From: JALORV01 sp044225415
GTDB lineage: Bacteria; Pseudomonadota; Gammaproteobacteria; Burkholderiales; Burkholderiaceae_F
Reading direction: 5' to 3'
DNA length: 61,122 nucleotides
Assembly (NCBI GenBank): GCA_044225415.1
Contig: JBGAIO010000003.1
Location: 1 to 61,122, forward strand
Shown: positions 32,042 to 40,370 of the stretch, in pieces
Position numbering within the stretch: position 1 is the first letter of the stretch
How the letters are laid out: each line of letters starts with the position of its first letter
Notes under the pieces: generated by a model
Told to the model about the DNA's origin: nothing
The model's input: only the letters and a program-made list of their open reading frames with translations
Database searches by the model: none
Position numbers and translations under genes: made by a program

Positions 32042-33235
32042 TCAGTCCGCCTGCTTCCGCAGGAACGCCGGGATGTCGTAGCGATCACTGCTGCTCTCCT
32101 CGATCGCCGACATGCGGTTCTGCGCCACTTCGCGCTGGCGCCAGATGGCGGGCGTATCGAGGTGGGCGTATTCGCCGCCGCCGGCCGCAGCAGCCGTTGC
32201 GTCCTTCGCCGGCGTCACCATCAGCGGCACGTTGTCGGTGCCGGTGCGCACCACCGTGAACGGCGTGTTCTGCTTCTTCGCCGACGAACGTCCCAGCCCG
32301 GTCGCGACCACGGTCACGCGCAGCGCGTCGCCGATCGCCTCGTCGCACACCGTGCCGAAGATCACGGTCGCGTCCTCTGCAGCGAAGGCGCGGATCGTGT
32401 TCATCACCTCGCGCGTCTCCTTCATCTTCAGCGACGACGACGCGGTGATGTTGACCAGCACGCCGCGCGCGTTCGACAGGTCGACGCCTTCCAGCAGCGG
32501 GCTCGCGACCGCCTGCTCGGCGGCGATGCGCGCGCGGTCGAGTCCGGACGACGTCGCCGTGCCCATCATCGCCTTGCCGTGCTCGCTCATCACCGTCTTC
32601 ACGTCCTCGAAGTCGACGTTGACCAGGCCCGGCACGTTGATGATCTCGGCGATGCCGGCGCAGGCGTTGTGCAGCACGTCGTCGGCGGCGCGGAAGCAGT
32701 CGGCCATCTCCGCGTCCTCGCCCATCACCTCTTCCAGCTTGTTGTTGAGGATGACGATCAGCGAGTGCACCGAGGCCTCGAGCTCGGCGAGGCCGTTCTC
32801 GGCGACCTTCATGCGCTTCGGCCCCTCGAACTCGAAGGGCTTGGACACGACGGCCACCGTCAGGATGCCGAGTTCCTTGGCGATTTCCGCCACCACCGGC
32901 GCCGCGCCCGTGCCGGTGCCGCCGCCCATGCCCGCGGTGATGAACACCATGTGAGCGCCGCGCAGCGCGTCGGCGATGCGCTCGCGCGCTTCCTCCGCCG
33001 ACTGGCGGCCGGCCTCGGGCCGGCTGCCTGCGCCCAGCCCGGTCTTGCCGAGCTGCAGCACGTTCTTCGACGACGAGCGCGCCAGCGCCTGGTGGTCCGT
33101 GTTCGCGCACACGAACTCCACGCCCTGCACGCCGCGGCGGATCATGTGCTCGACCGCGTTGCCGCCGGCCCCGCCCACGCCCACCACCTTGATGATCGTC
33201 CCGCGCGTTTCGGTCTCGAGTATCTCGAAATTCAT
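32042..33235 (-). CDS. ftsZ: Cell division tubulin homologue FtsZ
   Basis: GTPase that polymerises into the Z ring. N-terminal GVGGAGGNAV, the tubulin signature GGGTGTGAAPVVAE, and the T7 synergy-loop region VDFEDVKTVM are present. After a short linker, the C-terminal conserved peptide DRYDIPAFLRKQAD provides the FtsA/ZipA binding tail. 397 residues. Last gene of the dcw cluster, 114 bp after ftsA, a gap that could hold its own promoter. Confidence 0.99.
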   Translation of the reverse strand: MNFEILETETRGTIIKVVGVGGAGGNAVEHMIRRGVQGVEFVCANTDHQALARSSSKNVLQLGKTGLGAGSRPEAGRQSAEEARERIADALRGAHMVFITAGMGGGTGTGAAPVVAEIAKELGILTVAVVSKPFEFEGPKRMKVAENGLAELEASVHSLIVILNNKLEEVMGEDAEMADCFRAADDVLHNACAGIAEIINVPGLVNVDFEDVKTVMSEHGKAMMGTATSSGLDRARIAAEQAVASPLLEGVDLSNARGVLVNITASSSLKMKETREVMNTIRAFAAEDATVIFGTVCDEAIGDALRVTVVATGLGRSSAKKQNTPFTVVRTGTDNVPLMVTPAKDATAAAAGGGEYAHLDTPAIWRQREVAQNRMSAIEESSSDRYDIPAFLRKQAD

Positions 33236-33349
33236 CTGCCTGGCTCCTTCGGTTTCGATTGCGTCGACTTCGCTTCATCGAAGCGCGCAAGGCCAAAAGC
33301 GCTGCTGCATGGACGCGCTTGGCATTGCACGCTCGCCTCTTCACCACAC

Positions 33350-34582
33350 TCAGAAATTGCCCACCACCCACTCCTTCATGCGCTTCAGCGTCGAGGTGAA
33401 CGACCCCGTCGCCTGCGCGATCTTCCGGCCCCGCTGGCGCTGCGCGTGCGCTTCCGCGAGCAGGCCCATCGCCGTCGCGAAGCGCGGGTTGCGCACCACG
33501 TCCGCCAGCGCCCCGTCGTACTGCGGCCAGCCGATGCGCGCCGGCTTCAGGAACACGTCTTCGGCGAGTTCGGTCATGCCCGGCAGCAAACTGGTGCCGC
33601 CGGTCAGCACGATCCCCGACGACAGCAGTTCCTCGTAGCCCGACTCGCGGATCACCTGCTGGGTCAGCGTGAACAGTTCCTCGACGCGCGGCTCGATGAC
33701 GGCCGCCAGCGACTGCCGCGACAGCAGCCGCGGCCCGCGATCGCCCAGGCCGGGGATCTCGATCTTCTCGTTCGGATCGGCCAGCACTTCCTTGGCCACG
33801 CCCCAGCGCAGCTTGATTTCCTCGGCATCCGGGATCGGCGTGCGCAGCGCCATCGCGATGTCGTTGGTGATCATGTCGCCGGCGATCGGGATGATCGCGG
33901 TGTGCCGGATCGCGCCACCGGTGAAGATGGCGATGTCGCTGGTGCCGCCGCCGATGTCGATCAGCGCGACGCCGAGTTCCTTCTCGTCGCTGGTCAGCAC
34001 CGACAGCGACGAGGCAAGCGGCTGCAGGATCAGGTCCTGCACCTCCAGCCCGCAGCGGCGCACGCACTTGATGATGTTCTGCGCGGCCGACACCGCGCCG
34101 GTCACGATGTGGACGCGCACCTCGAGCCGCACGCCGCTCATGCCGATCGGTTCGCGGATGTCCTCCTGTCCGTCGACGATGAACTCCTGCGTCAGCACGT
34201 GCAGCACCTGCTGGTCGGTCGGGATGTTGATGGCCTTGGCCGTCTCGATCACGCGCGCGACGTCGCTGGCCGACACTTCGCGGTCCTTGATCGCCACCAT
34301 GCCGCTGGAGTTGAAGCTCTTGATGTGGCTGCCCGCGATGCCGGTGAAGGCCTCCTTGATCTGGCAGGCGGCCATCAGCTCGGCCTCCTCCAGCGCGCGG
34401 CGTATCGACTGCACCGTCGACTCGATGTTGACCACCACGCCCTTGCGCAGCCCCTGTGACGCGGCCTGGCCCAGGCCGATGACCTGGAAGCGGCCGTCGG
34501 GCAGGGCCTCGGCAACGGCCACCACCACCTTGGAAGTGCCGATGTCGAGTCCGACGATCAGGTCTTTGGTTTCGGTTCTCAT
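33350..34582 (-). CDS. ftsA: Cell division protein FtsA
   Basis: Actin-like ATPase that tethers FtsZ to the membrane. Phosphate-binding motifs LIVGLDIGTSKVVV and LIDIGGGTSDIAIF, adenosine motif GIVLTGGTSLLPG. The C-terminal amphipathic membrane-targeting helix is LKRMKEWVVGNF. 410 residues. The ATG at 34582 overlaps the ftsQ stop (ATGA). Confidence 0.98.
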   Translation of the reverse strand: MRTETKDLIVGLDIGTSKVVVAVAEALPDGRFQVIGLGQAASQGLRKGVVVNIESTVQSIRRALEEAELMAACQIKEAFTGIAGSHIKSFNSSGMVAIKDREVSASDVARVIETAKAINIPTDQQVLHVLTQEFIVDGQEDIREPIGMSGVRLEVRVHIVTGAVSAAQNIIKCVRRCGLEVQDLILQPLASSLSVLTSDEKELGVALIDIGGGTSDIAIFTGGAIRHTAIIPIAGDMITNDIAMALRTPIPDAEEIKLRWGVAKEVLADPNEKIEIPGLGDRGPRLLSRQSLAAVIEPRVEELFTLTQQVIRESGYEELLSSGIVLTGGTSLLPGMTELAEDVFLKPARIGWPQYDGALADVVRNPRFATAMGLLAEAHAQRQRGRKIAQATGSFTSTLKRMKEWVVGNF

Positions 34583-35394
34583 CGTGGCGGGCTCGACGGG
34601 GCTCGTGGTGTCGGTGGCTTGCGTGCAGACGTGGCGGCGATGCCGTTGGCGTAGCGCGCATCGATGCGCTCCGGCATGCCGCCGGTGCGCACCATCATCA
34701 GCGGCACGGCGGCGACGACGTCGGCCATGCGGCGTGTAACGGCATCGGGCGTGTCGTCGCGGCCGAGTTCGACGCGCGTCGATTCGCCCGCCCCGCTGGC
34801 GACGACGGCCCACGAACGGCGGTCGGACACTTCGACGGCATCGACCGTCAGCGTCAGCGGCGCGAGCTGCGCAGCGAAATCGCGATAGCGTGTGGCAATG
34901 GCCGGCGCGGCATCGTCGGGGCCCTCGAGCTCCGGCAACGGGCCATCGATCTCGGCCTCCGCGACGTTCGCGACGAACAGCGTTCCGGCATCGGACAGCA
35001 GGCGCCCATCGGCCCACGCGCCGAGGGCGCGGTGTTCGCGCAGCGTCACCTGCAGTCGGTTCGGCCAGACGCGGCGCACCGAGGCCTGCGCAACCCAGGG
35101 CACGGACTCGAACTGCCGGCGCACGTCGTCGATGGGCATGGTGAAGTAGTTGCCGCGCAGGCGACCTGCGAGCGCCGCGCGCAGCGAAGCGGCCGTCACG
35201 TGACGCAGGCCGCCATCGGCGCCGTCGGCATCCGCGGCACTGCGCACCTCGATGCGCTTGAAGTCGAAGGCCGGCCGCTTGGCGACCCAGCGCGCCGCGG
35301 ACACCAGCAGCAGCGCGATGGCCGCGAGCGCGCACAGCAGCGCGGCCGCATTCATCAGCCGTACGGATCCCGGGGCCGCGACAGTGCTGGTCAC
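34579..35394 (-). CDS. ftsQ: Cell division protein FtsQ
   Basis: Bitopic divisome protein binding FtsB/FtsL. Cytoplasmic N-terminus, transmembrane helix AAALLCALAAIALLLVSAA, then POTRA (FDFKRIEVRS, LRGNYFTMPIDDVRRQFESV) and beta domains (WPNRLQVTLREHRALGAW). A proline-rich tail ends the protein. 271 residues from a GTG that overlaps the ddl stop (GTGA), the choice that joins it tightly to its neighbours. Confidence 0.95.
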   Translation of the reverse strand: MTSTVAAPGSVRLMNAAALLCALAAIALLLVSAARWVAKRPAFDFKRIEVRSAADADGADGGLRHVTAASLRAALAGRLRGNYFTMPIDDVRRQFESVPWVAQASVRRVWPNRLQVTLREHRALGAWADGRLLSDAGTLFVANVAEAEIDGPLPELEGPDDAAPAIATRYRDFAAQLAPLTLTVDAVEVSDRRSWAVVASGAGESTRVELGRDDTPDAVTRRMADVVAAVPLMMVRTGGMPERIDARYANGIAATSARKPPTPRAPSSPPR

Positions 35395-36341
35395 GCCGGC
35401 CTCCGGTAGTCCAGCGTCGCCATGCCCAGGATGCGCAGCACAAGGTCTTCGTAACCCATGCCGGTTGCCTTCGCCGCGATCGGCACCAGCGAGTGTCCGG
35501 TCATGCCGGGCGAGGTGTTCAGTTCCAGCAGGAAGGGCTCGCCGTCGTCGCGCAGCATCACGTCGACGCGGCCCCAGCCGCGCGCACCCAGCGCGCGGTA
35601 AGCGTCGACGCACAGCGCCGCGATGCGCGCGGCGAGACCCGCGTCGATCGGGGCCGGACACAGGTACTTCGTGTCGTCGCTGAAGTACTTGCTGTGATAG
35701 TCGTAATTGGCCTCGGGCGCGCGGATCTCGATCAGCGGCAGCGCTTCGGCCGACGCGCCTTCACCGAGGATCGCGCAGGTGAGCTCGCGGCCGGTGACGA
35801 GTTGCTCGATCAGCACCGAATCGTCGTACTTCGTCGCGGCCTCGAAGGCCAGCGCGAGTTCGTTGCGGTCGTGGCTCGTGACCTTGGTGATGCCGATGGT
35901 CGAGCCTTCGTGCGACGGCTTGACGATCAGCCGGTCGCCGAGTTCGGCCACGATCTGCATCCAGTCCGTGTCGGCACGGCCCAGTCGGTGCAAAGGCATC
36001 GGCAGGCCCGACTGCCGCCAGATCTGCTTGGTGGTGTGCTTGTCCATCGCGTTGGCCGAGGCCTGCACGCCGCTGCCGGTGTAGGGCACCTGCAGCGTCT
36101 CGAGCACGCCCTGGATCGCGCCGTCCTCGCCGCCGCGGCCGTGCAGTGCGATGAACACGCGATCGAAGCGCGCGGCCTCCAGCTCGGCCAGCGACTGCGT
36201 GCCCGGATCGAAGGCGTGCGCATCGACGCCGCGCGCGAGCAGCGCCTTCAGCACGCCGGTGCCGGACATCATCGACACTTCGCGCTCGGACGAGTGGCCG
36301 CCGAACAGGACGCCGACCTTGCCGAAAGGCGCTGCGGTCAT
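35391..36341 (-). CDS. ddl: D-alanine--D-alanine ligase
   Basis: ATP-grasp ligase making the D-Ala-D-Ala dipeptide used by MurF. GVLFGGHSSEREVS, IALHGRGGEDGAIQGVLE, IVKPSHEGSTIGI and LLELNTSPGMTGHSLVP are the family blocks. 316 residues. Its GGAGG Shine-Dalgarno, about 8 nt before the ATG, is contributed by the end of a 63-bp repeat unit. The ATG overlaps the stop of the small repeat-encoded ORF (ATGA). Confidence 0.97.
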   Translation of the reverse strand: MTAAPFGKVGVLFGGHSSEREVSMMSGTGVLKALLARGVDAHAFDPGTQSLAELEAARFDRVFIALHGRGGEDGAIQGVLETLQVPYTGSGVQASANAMDKHTTKQIWRQSGLPMPLHRLGRADTDWMQIVAELGDRLIVKPSHEGSTIGITKVTSHDRNELALAFEAATKYDDSVLIEQLVTGRELTCAILGEGASAEALPLIEIRAPEANYDYHSKYFSDDTKYLCPAPIDAGLAARIAALCVDAYRALGARGWGRVDVMLRDDGEPFLLELNTSPGMTGHSLVPIAAKATGMGYEDLVLRILGMATLDYRRPA

Positions 36342-36556
36342 ATGTGAGCCTCCGCGCTGCGCGCTGCGGCGCGAGCTTGCTTGGGGCGGCCCGGCGCTGC
36401 ACTCATGTGAGCCTCCGCGCTGCGCGCTGCGGCGCGAGCTTGCTTGGGGCGGCCCGGCGCTGCGCTCATGTGAGCCTCCGCGCTACGCGCTGCGGCGCGA
36501 GCTTGCCGCGCTACGCGCTGCGGCGCGAGCTTGTTAGCGGTCGGCGCTGCGCTCAT
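36338..36556 (-). CDS. Repeat-encoded small ORF between murC and ddl (hypothetical)
   Basis: 72-codon open frame made almost wholly of a 21-residue repeat, MSAAPGRPKQARAAARSAEA then H. Each unit begins with ATG and ends with its own GGAGG Shine-Dalgarno for the next unit. It starts 24 bp after the murC stop and its stop overlaps the ddl ATG as ATGA, so ribosomes leaving it could enter ddl. The product is basic and low-complexity, with no recognisable domain. It may be only a by-product of repeat expansion; translation is unproven. Confidence 0.4.
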   Translation of the reverse strand: MSAAPTANKLAPQRVARQARAAARSAEAHMSAAPGRPKQARAAARSAEAHMSAAPGRPKQARAAARSAEAHI

Positions 36557-36637
36557 GTAGGCCTCCGCGCTGCGCTGCGCTCATGGGAGCCTCCGCGCTA
36601 CGCGCTGCGGCGCGAGCTTTTCCTGCCTGCGCTCATT
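36342..36637. repeat. 63-bp tandem repeat array between murC and ddl
   Basis: Unit starts at 36342, 36405 and 36468 are exactly 63 bp apart. The third unit has an internal 28-bp duplication, a truncated unit starts at about 36556, and another at about 36584 reaches into the 3' end of murC. On the minus strand the core reads CAAGCTCGCGCCGCAGCGCG then CAGCGCGGAGGCTCACATG, i.e. a Shine-Dalgarno and start codon per unit. Another copy lies at 41861-41924. Confidence 0.9.
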
Positions 36638-38017
36638 CGCCCCGCCGAGCTTCGCCGGCACCTGGCCGATCGAACCGGCGCCCATCGTGATCACCACGTC
36701 GCCGTCGCGCGCTACGTCGGCCAGCATCGCGGGCAGCTCGTCGATGGCCTCGACGAACACCGGCTCGACCTTGCCGGCCACGCGCAGCGCGCGCGCCAGC
36801 GCGCGGCCGTCGGCGGCGACGATCGGCGCTTCGCCGGCCGCGTAGACCTCGGCAAGCAGCACCGCGTCGGCCGTCGACAGCACCTTGACGAAGTCCTCGA
36901 AGCAGTCGCGCGTACGGGTGTAGCGATGCGGCTGGAAGGCCAGCACCAGCCGCCGACCCGGATACGCGCCACGCGCCGCGGCGATGGTCGCGGCCATCTC
37001 CACCGGATGGTGGCCGTAGTCGTCGATCAGCGTGTAGGTGCCGCCGCCGGACAGGGTCACATCGCCGTGGCGCGCGAAGCGCCGGCCGACGCCGGTGAAG
37101 CCCGCCAGCGCCTCGACGATCGCGGCATCGGCAACGCCGAGCTCGGTGCCGACGGCCACCGCCGCCAGCGCATTGGCGACGTTGTGCAGGCCTGGCAGGT
37201 TGAGCAGCACCGGCAGCGGCGGCAGGCCTTCACGCAGTACCGTGAAGCGCATCGACGGGCCGTCGGCCACCGCATCGACCGCTCGAATCTGCGCCTCGGC
37301 CGCGAAGCCGTAGCTCAGCACCGGCTTCGACACGAAAGGCAGGATGTCGCGCACGTGCGCGTCGTCGATGCACAGCACGGCGGAGCCGTAGAACGGCAGG
37401 CGGCCGAGGAACTCGATGAACGCCTGCTTCAGCCGCGAGAAGTCGTGGCCGTAGGTGTCCATGTGGTCGTTGTCGATGTTGGTGACCACCGCGATCACCG
37501 GCATCAGGTTCAGGAACGACGCGTCGGACTCGTCGGCCTCGACCACGATGTATTCGCCGCTGCCGAGCTTCGCGTGCGAACCCGCGGAGTTCAGCCGACC
37601 GCCGATGACGAAAGTGGGATCCAGTCCGCCCGCGGCCAGCACGCTCGCGACCAGGCTGGTGGTCGTCGTCTTGCCGTGCGTGCCGGCGATGGCGATGCCC
37701 TGCTTCAGGCGCATCAGTTCGGCGAGCATCACGGCGCGCGGCACCACCGGCACGCGCTGCGCGCGCGCGGCCATCACCTCGGGATTGCCGTGCGACACCG
37801 CGGTCGACACGACGACCGCGTCCGCGCCCGCGATGTTCGCCGCATCGTGGCCCTGCGCGATGCGCGCGCCGAGGCGCTCGAGGCGGCGCGTCACCGCGCT
37901 GCTGGCGAGATCCGAGCCGCTGACGCGGTAGCCGAGCGTCAGCAGCACCTCGGCGATGCCGCTCATGCCAGAGCCGCCGATGCCGACGAAATGGATGTGC
38001 TTGATCGCGTGCTTCAC
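36581..38017 (-). CDS. murC: UDP-N-acetylmuramate--L-alanine ligase
   Basis: Adds L-alanine to UDP-MurNAc, the first peptide-stem ligase. FVGIGGSGMSGIAEVL at the N-terminus, ATP loop GIAIAGTHGKTTTTSLVA, then VVEADESDASFL and IDDYGHHPVEM. 478 residues. The last 15-17 residues (ERRQEKLAPQRVARRLP) are encoded by a copy of the 63-bp repeat, so the native C-terminus probably ended near LGGAN. Start GTG at 38017 overlaps the murG stop (GTGA). Confidence 0.97.
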   Translation of the reverse strand: MKHAIKHIHFVGIGGSGMSGIAEVLLTLGYRVSGSDLASSAVTRRLERLGARIAQGHDAANIAGADAVVVSTAVSHGNPEVMAARAQRVPVVPRAVMLAELMRLKQGIAIAGTHGKTTTTSLVASVLAAGGLDPTFVIGGRLNSAGSHAKLGSGEYIVVEADESDASFLNLMPVIAVVTNIDNDHMDTYGHDFSRLKQAFIEFLGRLPFYGSAVLCIDDAHVRDILPFVSKPVLSYGFAAEAQIRAVDAVADGPSMRFTVLREGLPPLPVLLNLPGLHNVANALAAVAVGTELGVADAAIVEALAGFTGVGRRFARHGDVTLSGGGTYTLIDDYGHHPVEMAATIAAARGAYPGRRLVLAFQPHRYTRTRDCFEDFVKVLSTADAVLLAEVYAAGEAPIVAADGRALARALRVAGKVEPVFVEAIDELPAMLADVARDGDVVITMGAGSIGQVPAKLGGANERRQEKLAPQRVARRLP

Positions 38018-39099
38018 TGAGCGACCCTCTCGATCACCGCAGCCACCGTCTGCGTCGCGTCGGGCCTGCCGAGCTCGCGCGCGGCCGTGGCCATGGCGAG
38101 CAACCGATCACGAGTCAGCGATTCAAGTTCCTGCGCCAGCCGCTCGGCCGTCAGCTCACTCTGCGGCAGATGCAGCGCCGCGCCGCGCTGCGCGAGGAAC
38201 TCGGCATTGCCCCGCTGGTGCTGCGTGGTCTTTGCCAGCAGCGGCACCAGGATCGACGCGATGCCGGCCGCGGCGAGCTCGGCGACCGTAATCGCGCCGG
38301 CGCGGCACAGCACCCCGTCGGCCTGCGCATAGCGCGCGGCGATGTCGTCGATGAAGGGCAGGATGTCGGCCTCGACACCGGCCGCCGCGTAGGCGGCGCG
38401 CACGGCGTCGATGTGCTGCGCACCGCACTGGTGGAGCACGCGCGGGCGACGGTCGACAGGAATCCGTGCGAGCGCGACCGGCACCGTGTCGTTCAGCACC
38501 TTCGCACCGAGACTGCCGCCCACCACCAGCAGCTGCAGCGGACCGCTGCGTCCGGCATAGCGCTGTGCCGGCGGCGCGATCGCCGCGATCTCCGCGCGCA
38601 CCGGATTACCGGTGACCAGGCCCTTGCCGCCGGCCGCACGCACGGCGCCGCCGTCGAAGCCGCACAGCACGCCCGACGCCAGCGGCGTCAGCATCTTCGT
38701 CGACAGCAGCGTATCGGCATCGGCGTTCATCAGCACCAGCGGAACGCCGAGCGAACTCGCCGCCAGGCCGGCGGGCACGGCCACGTAGCCGCCGGTCGAG
38801 AAGACCACGCGCGGCCTGCGCGCACGCAGGCGGCCGCGCGCCTGCCACAGCGCGCGCAGCAGCCGGAAGCCGCCGAAGGCCAGCGTCGCGAATCCCTTGC
38901 CCCGCAGGCCGCTGAAGTCCAGCGCGTCGAAGGCGATGCCGTGCTTCTCGACCAGTCCGCGTTCCATGCCGACCTGCGTGCCCAGCCAGCTCACCGACCA
39001 GCCACGCGTGCGCAGCATCTCCGCGACCGCGAGCCCGGGCATAACGTGGCCACCGGTGCCGGCGGCCGCGACGACGAGGTGTCGCGTAACCATCGTCAC
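38014..39099 (-). CDS. murG: UDP-GlcNAc:lipid I N-acetylglucosaminyltransferase
   Basis: Makes lipid II at the inner face of the membrane. AAAGTGGHVMPGLAVAE is the G-loop 1 donor/acceptor motif. VVGGSLGAKVLND is G-loop 2-like, and CRAGAITVAELAAAGIASIL is the UDP-GlcNAc binding region. 361 residues from a GTG that overlaps the ftsW stop (GTGA); an alternative ATG lies two codons downstream. Confidence 0.97.
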   Translation of the reverse strand: MTMVTRHLVVAAAGTGGHVMPGLAVAEMLRTRGWSVSWLGTQVGMERGLVEKHGIAFDALDFSGLRGKGFATLAFGGFRLLRALWQARGRLRARRPRVVFSTGGYVAVPAGLAASSLGVPLVLMNADADTLLSTKMLTPLASGVLCGFDGGAVRAAGGKGLVTGNPVRAEIAAIAPPAQRYAGRSGPLQLLVVGGSLGAKVLNDTVPVALARIPVDRRPRVLHQCGAQHIDAVRAAYAAAGVEADILPFIDDIAARYAQADGVLCRAGAITVAELAAAGIASILVPLLAKTTQHQRGNAEFLAQRGAALHLPQSELTAERLAQELESLTRDRLLAMATAARELGRPDATQTVAAVIERVAQ

Positions 39100-40370
39100 G
39101 TGCGACCCCCGCGCATCAGGATCCGGTTCTCGCGATCAACGCGCAGCAGCAGCGCCATCGCGACCAGCGTCGACAGCAGCGCCGAGCCGCCGTAGCTCAT
39201 CAGCGGCAACGTCAGGCCCTTGGTCGGCAGCAGGCCGGTGGCCACGCCGACGTTGATGAAGGCCTGCACGCCGATCCACAGCCCAACGCCCTGCGCGACC
39301 AGCCCCGCGTAGGTGCGCTCCAGCGCCACCGCCTGCCGGCCGATCTCGAACGCACGCTTGACCAGCCAGTAGAACAGCACGACGACAGTCAGCACGCCCA
39401 CCAGCCCGAGTTCCTCGCCGAGCACGGCCAGGATGAAATCGGTATGCGCCTCGGGCAGGTAGTGCAGCTTCTCCACGCTGCCGCCGAGTCCCACGCCGAA
39501 CCACTCGCCACGTCCGAAGGCGATCAGCGAATGCGACAGCTGGTAGGCCTTGCCCAGCGCGTTCGACTCGGACCACGGATCGAGGTACGCGAAGATGCGG
39601 TCGCGCCGCCACGGCGACAGCCAGATCACCGCGATGAACACCAGCGCCAGTGCGCCGGTGATGCCGGTGAAGAGCTTGCCGTTGACGCCGCCGAGGAACA
39701 GGATCCCCATGCTGATCGCGACGATGACGCCGAAGGCTCCTAGGTCCGGCTGCAGCAGCAGCAGCACGCCGACCATGCCCATCACCACGGCCATCGGCAT
39801 GAAGCCCTTGGCGAAGTGGTGCATGTAGTCCTGCTTGCGCACCGTGAAGCTCGCTGCGTACAGCACGCACGCGACCTTCATCAGTTCCGACGGCTGCAGA
39901 TTGAGCAGTCCCAGCGGAATCCACCGCTTCGCGCCGTTGACGCCCTTGCCGACACCCGGCACCAGCACCACCACCAGCAGCAGCATCGCTGCCGCGAACG
40001 CGAAGGGCGCGAGCCGCTGCCACACCGACATCGGCACCTGGAAGGCCGCCACGGCCACGGCCAGGGCGATGGCGAGCGACACGAGATGCCGCATCAGGAA
40101 GTGCGTCGGCGCCACGCTGAAGCGCGGCGAGTCGGCGAGCGAGATCGACGCCGAATACACCATGACGGTGCCGATCATGATCAATGCGGCCACCACGCCG
40201 ATCAGCGTGCGGTCGACGCCGGGCAATGCGACATTGCGTGCGGACAGCGTGGCACCCCCGAGTCCGGCGAGTGCCATCACCGAGCCGCCGGGGCTGAACT
40301 CGGCTTCGCGGCGCGTGCGCGCGCCGGTGCGCGTCGACGGCCGCAGCGCATCGAGCCAGCGCTTCAGCAT
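39096..40370 (-). CDS. ftsW: Septal peptidoglycan glycosyltransferase FtsW
   Basis: SEDS-family polymerase working with FtsI at the septum. About ten hydrophobic segments; family blocks LVPGVGKGVNGAKRWIPLG, LQPSELMK, LLLQPDLGAFGVI, PEAHTDFILAVLGEELGLVG and TKGLTLPLMSYGGSALL are all present. A 45-residue cytoplasmic N-terminal region precedes the first helix. 424 residues. The ATG at 40370 overlaps the murD stop by 7 nt. Confidence 0.97.
   Translation of the reverse strand: MLKRWLDALRPSTRTGARTRREAEFSPGGSVMALAGLGGATLSARNVALPGVDRTLIGVVAALIMIGTVMVYSASISLADSPRFSVAPTHFLMRHLVSLAIALAVAVAAFQVPMSVWQRLAPFAFAAAMLLLVVVLVPGVGKGVNGAKRWIPLGLLNLQPSELMKVACVLYAASFTVRKQDYMHHFAKGFMPMAVVMGMVGVLLLLQPDLGAFGVIVAISMGILFLGGVNGKLFTGITGALALVFIAVIWLSPWRRDRIFAYLDPWSESNALGKAYQLSHSLIAFGRGEWFGVGLGGSVEKLHYLPEAHTDFILAVLGEELGLVGVLTVVVLFYWLVKRAFEIGRQAVALERTYAGLVAQGVGLWIGVQAFINVGVATGLLPTKGLTLPLMSYGGSALLSTLVAMALLLRVDRENRILMRGGRT

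Noticed and set aside
32162..34459. Long plus-strand open frame opposite ftsZ and ftsA
   Set aside because: Shadow of two intact, highly conserved genes; composition is antisense-like.
36342..36637. CRISPR array
   Set aside because: Units are directly adjacent with no unique spacers, the unit is 63 bp, and no cas genes are present.
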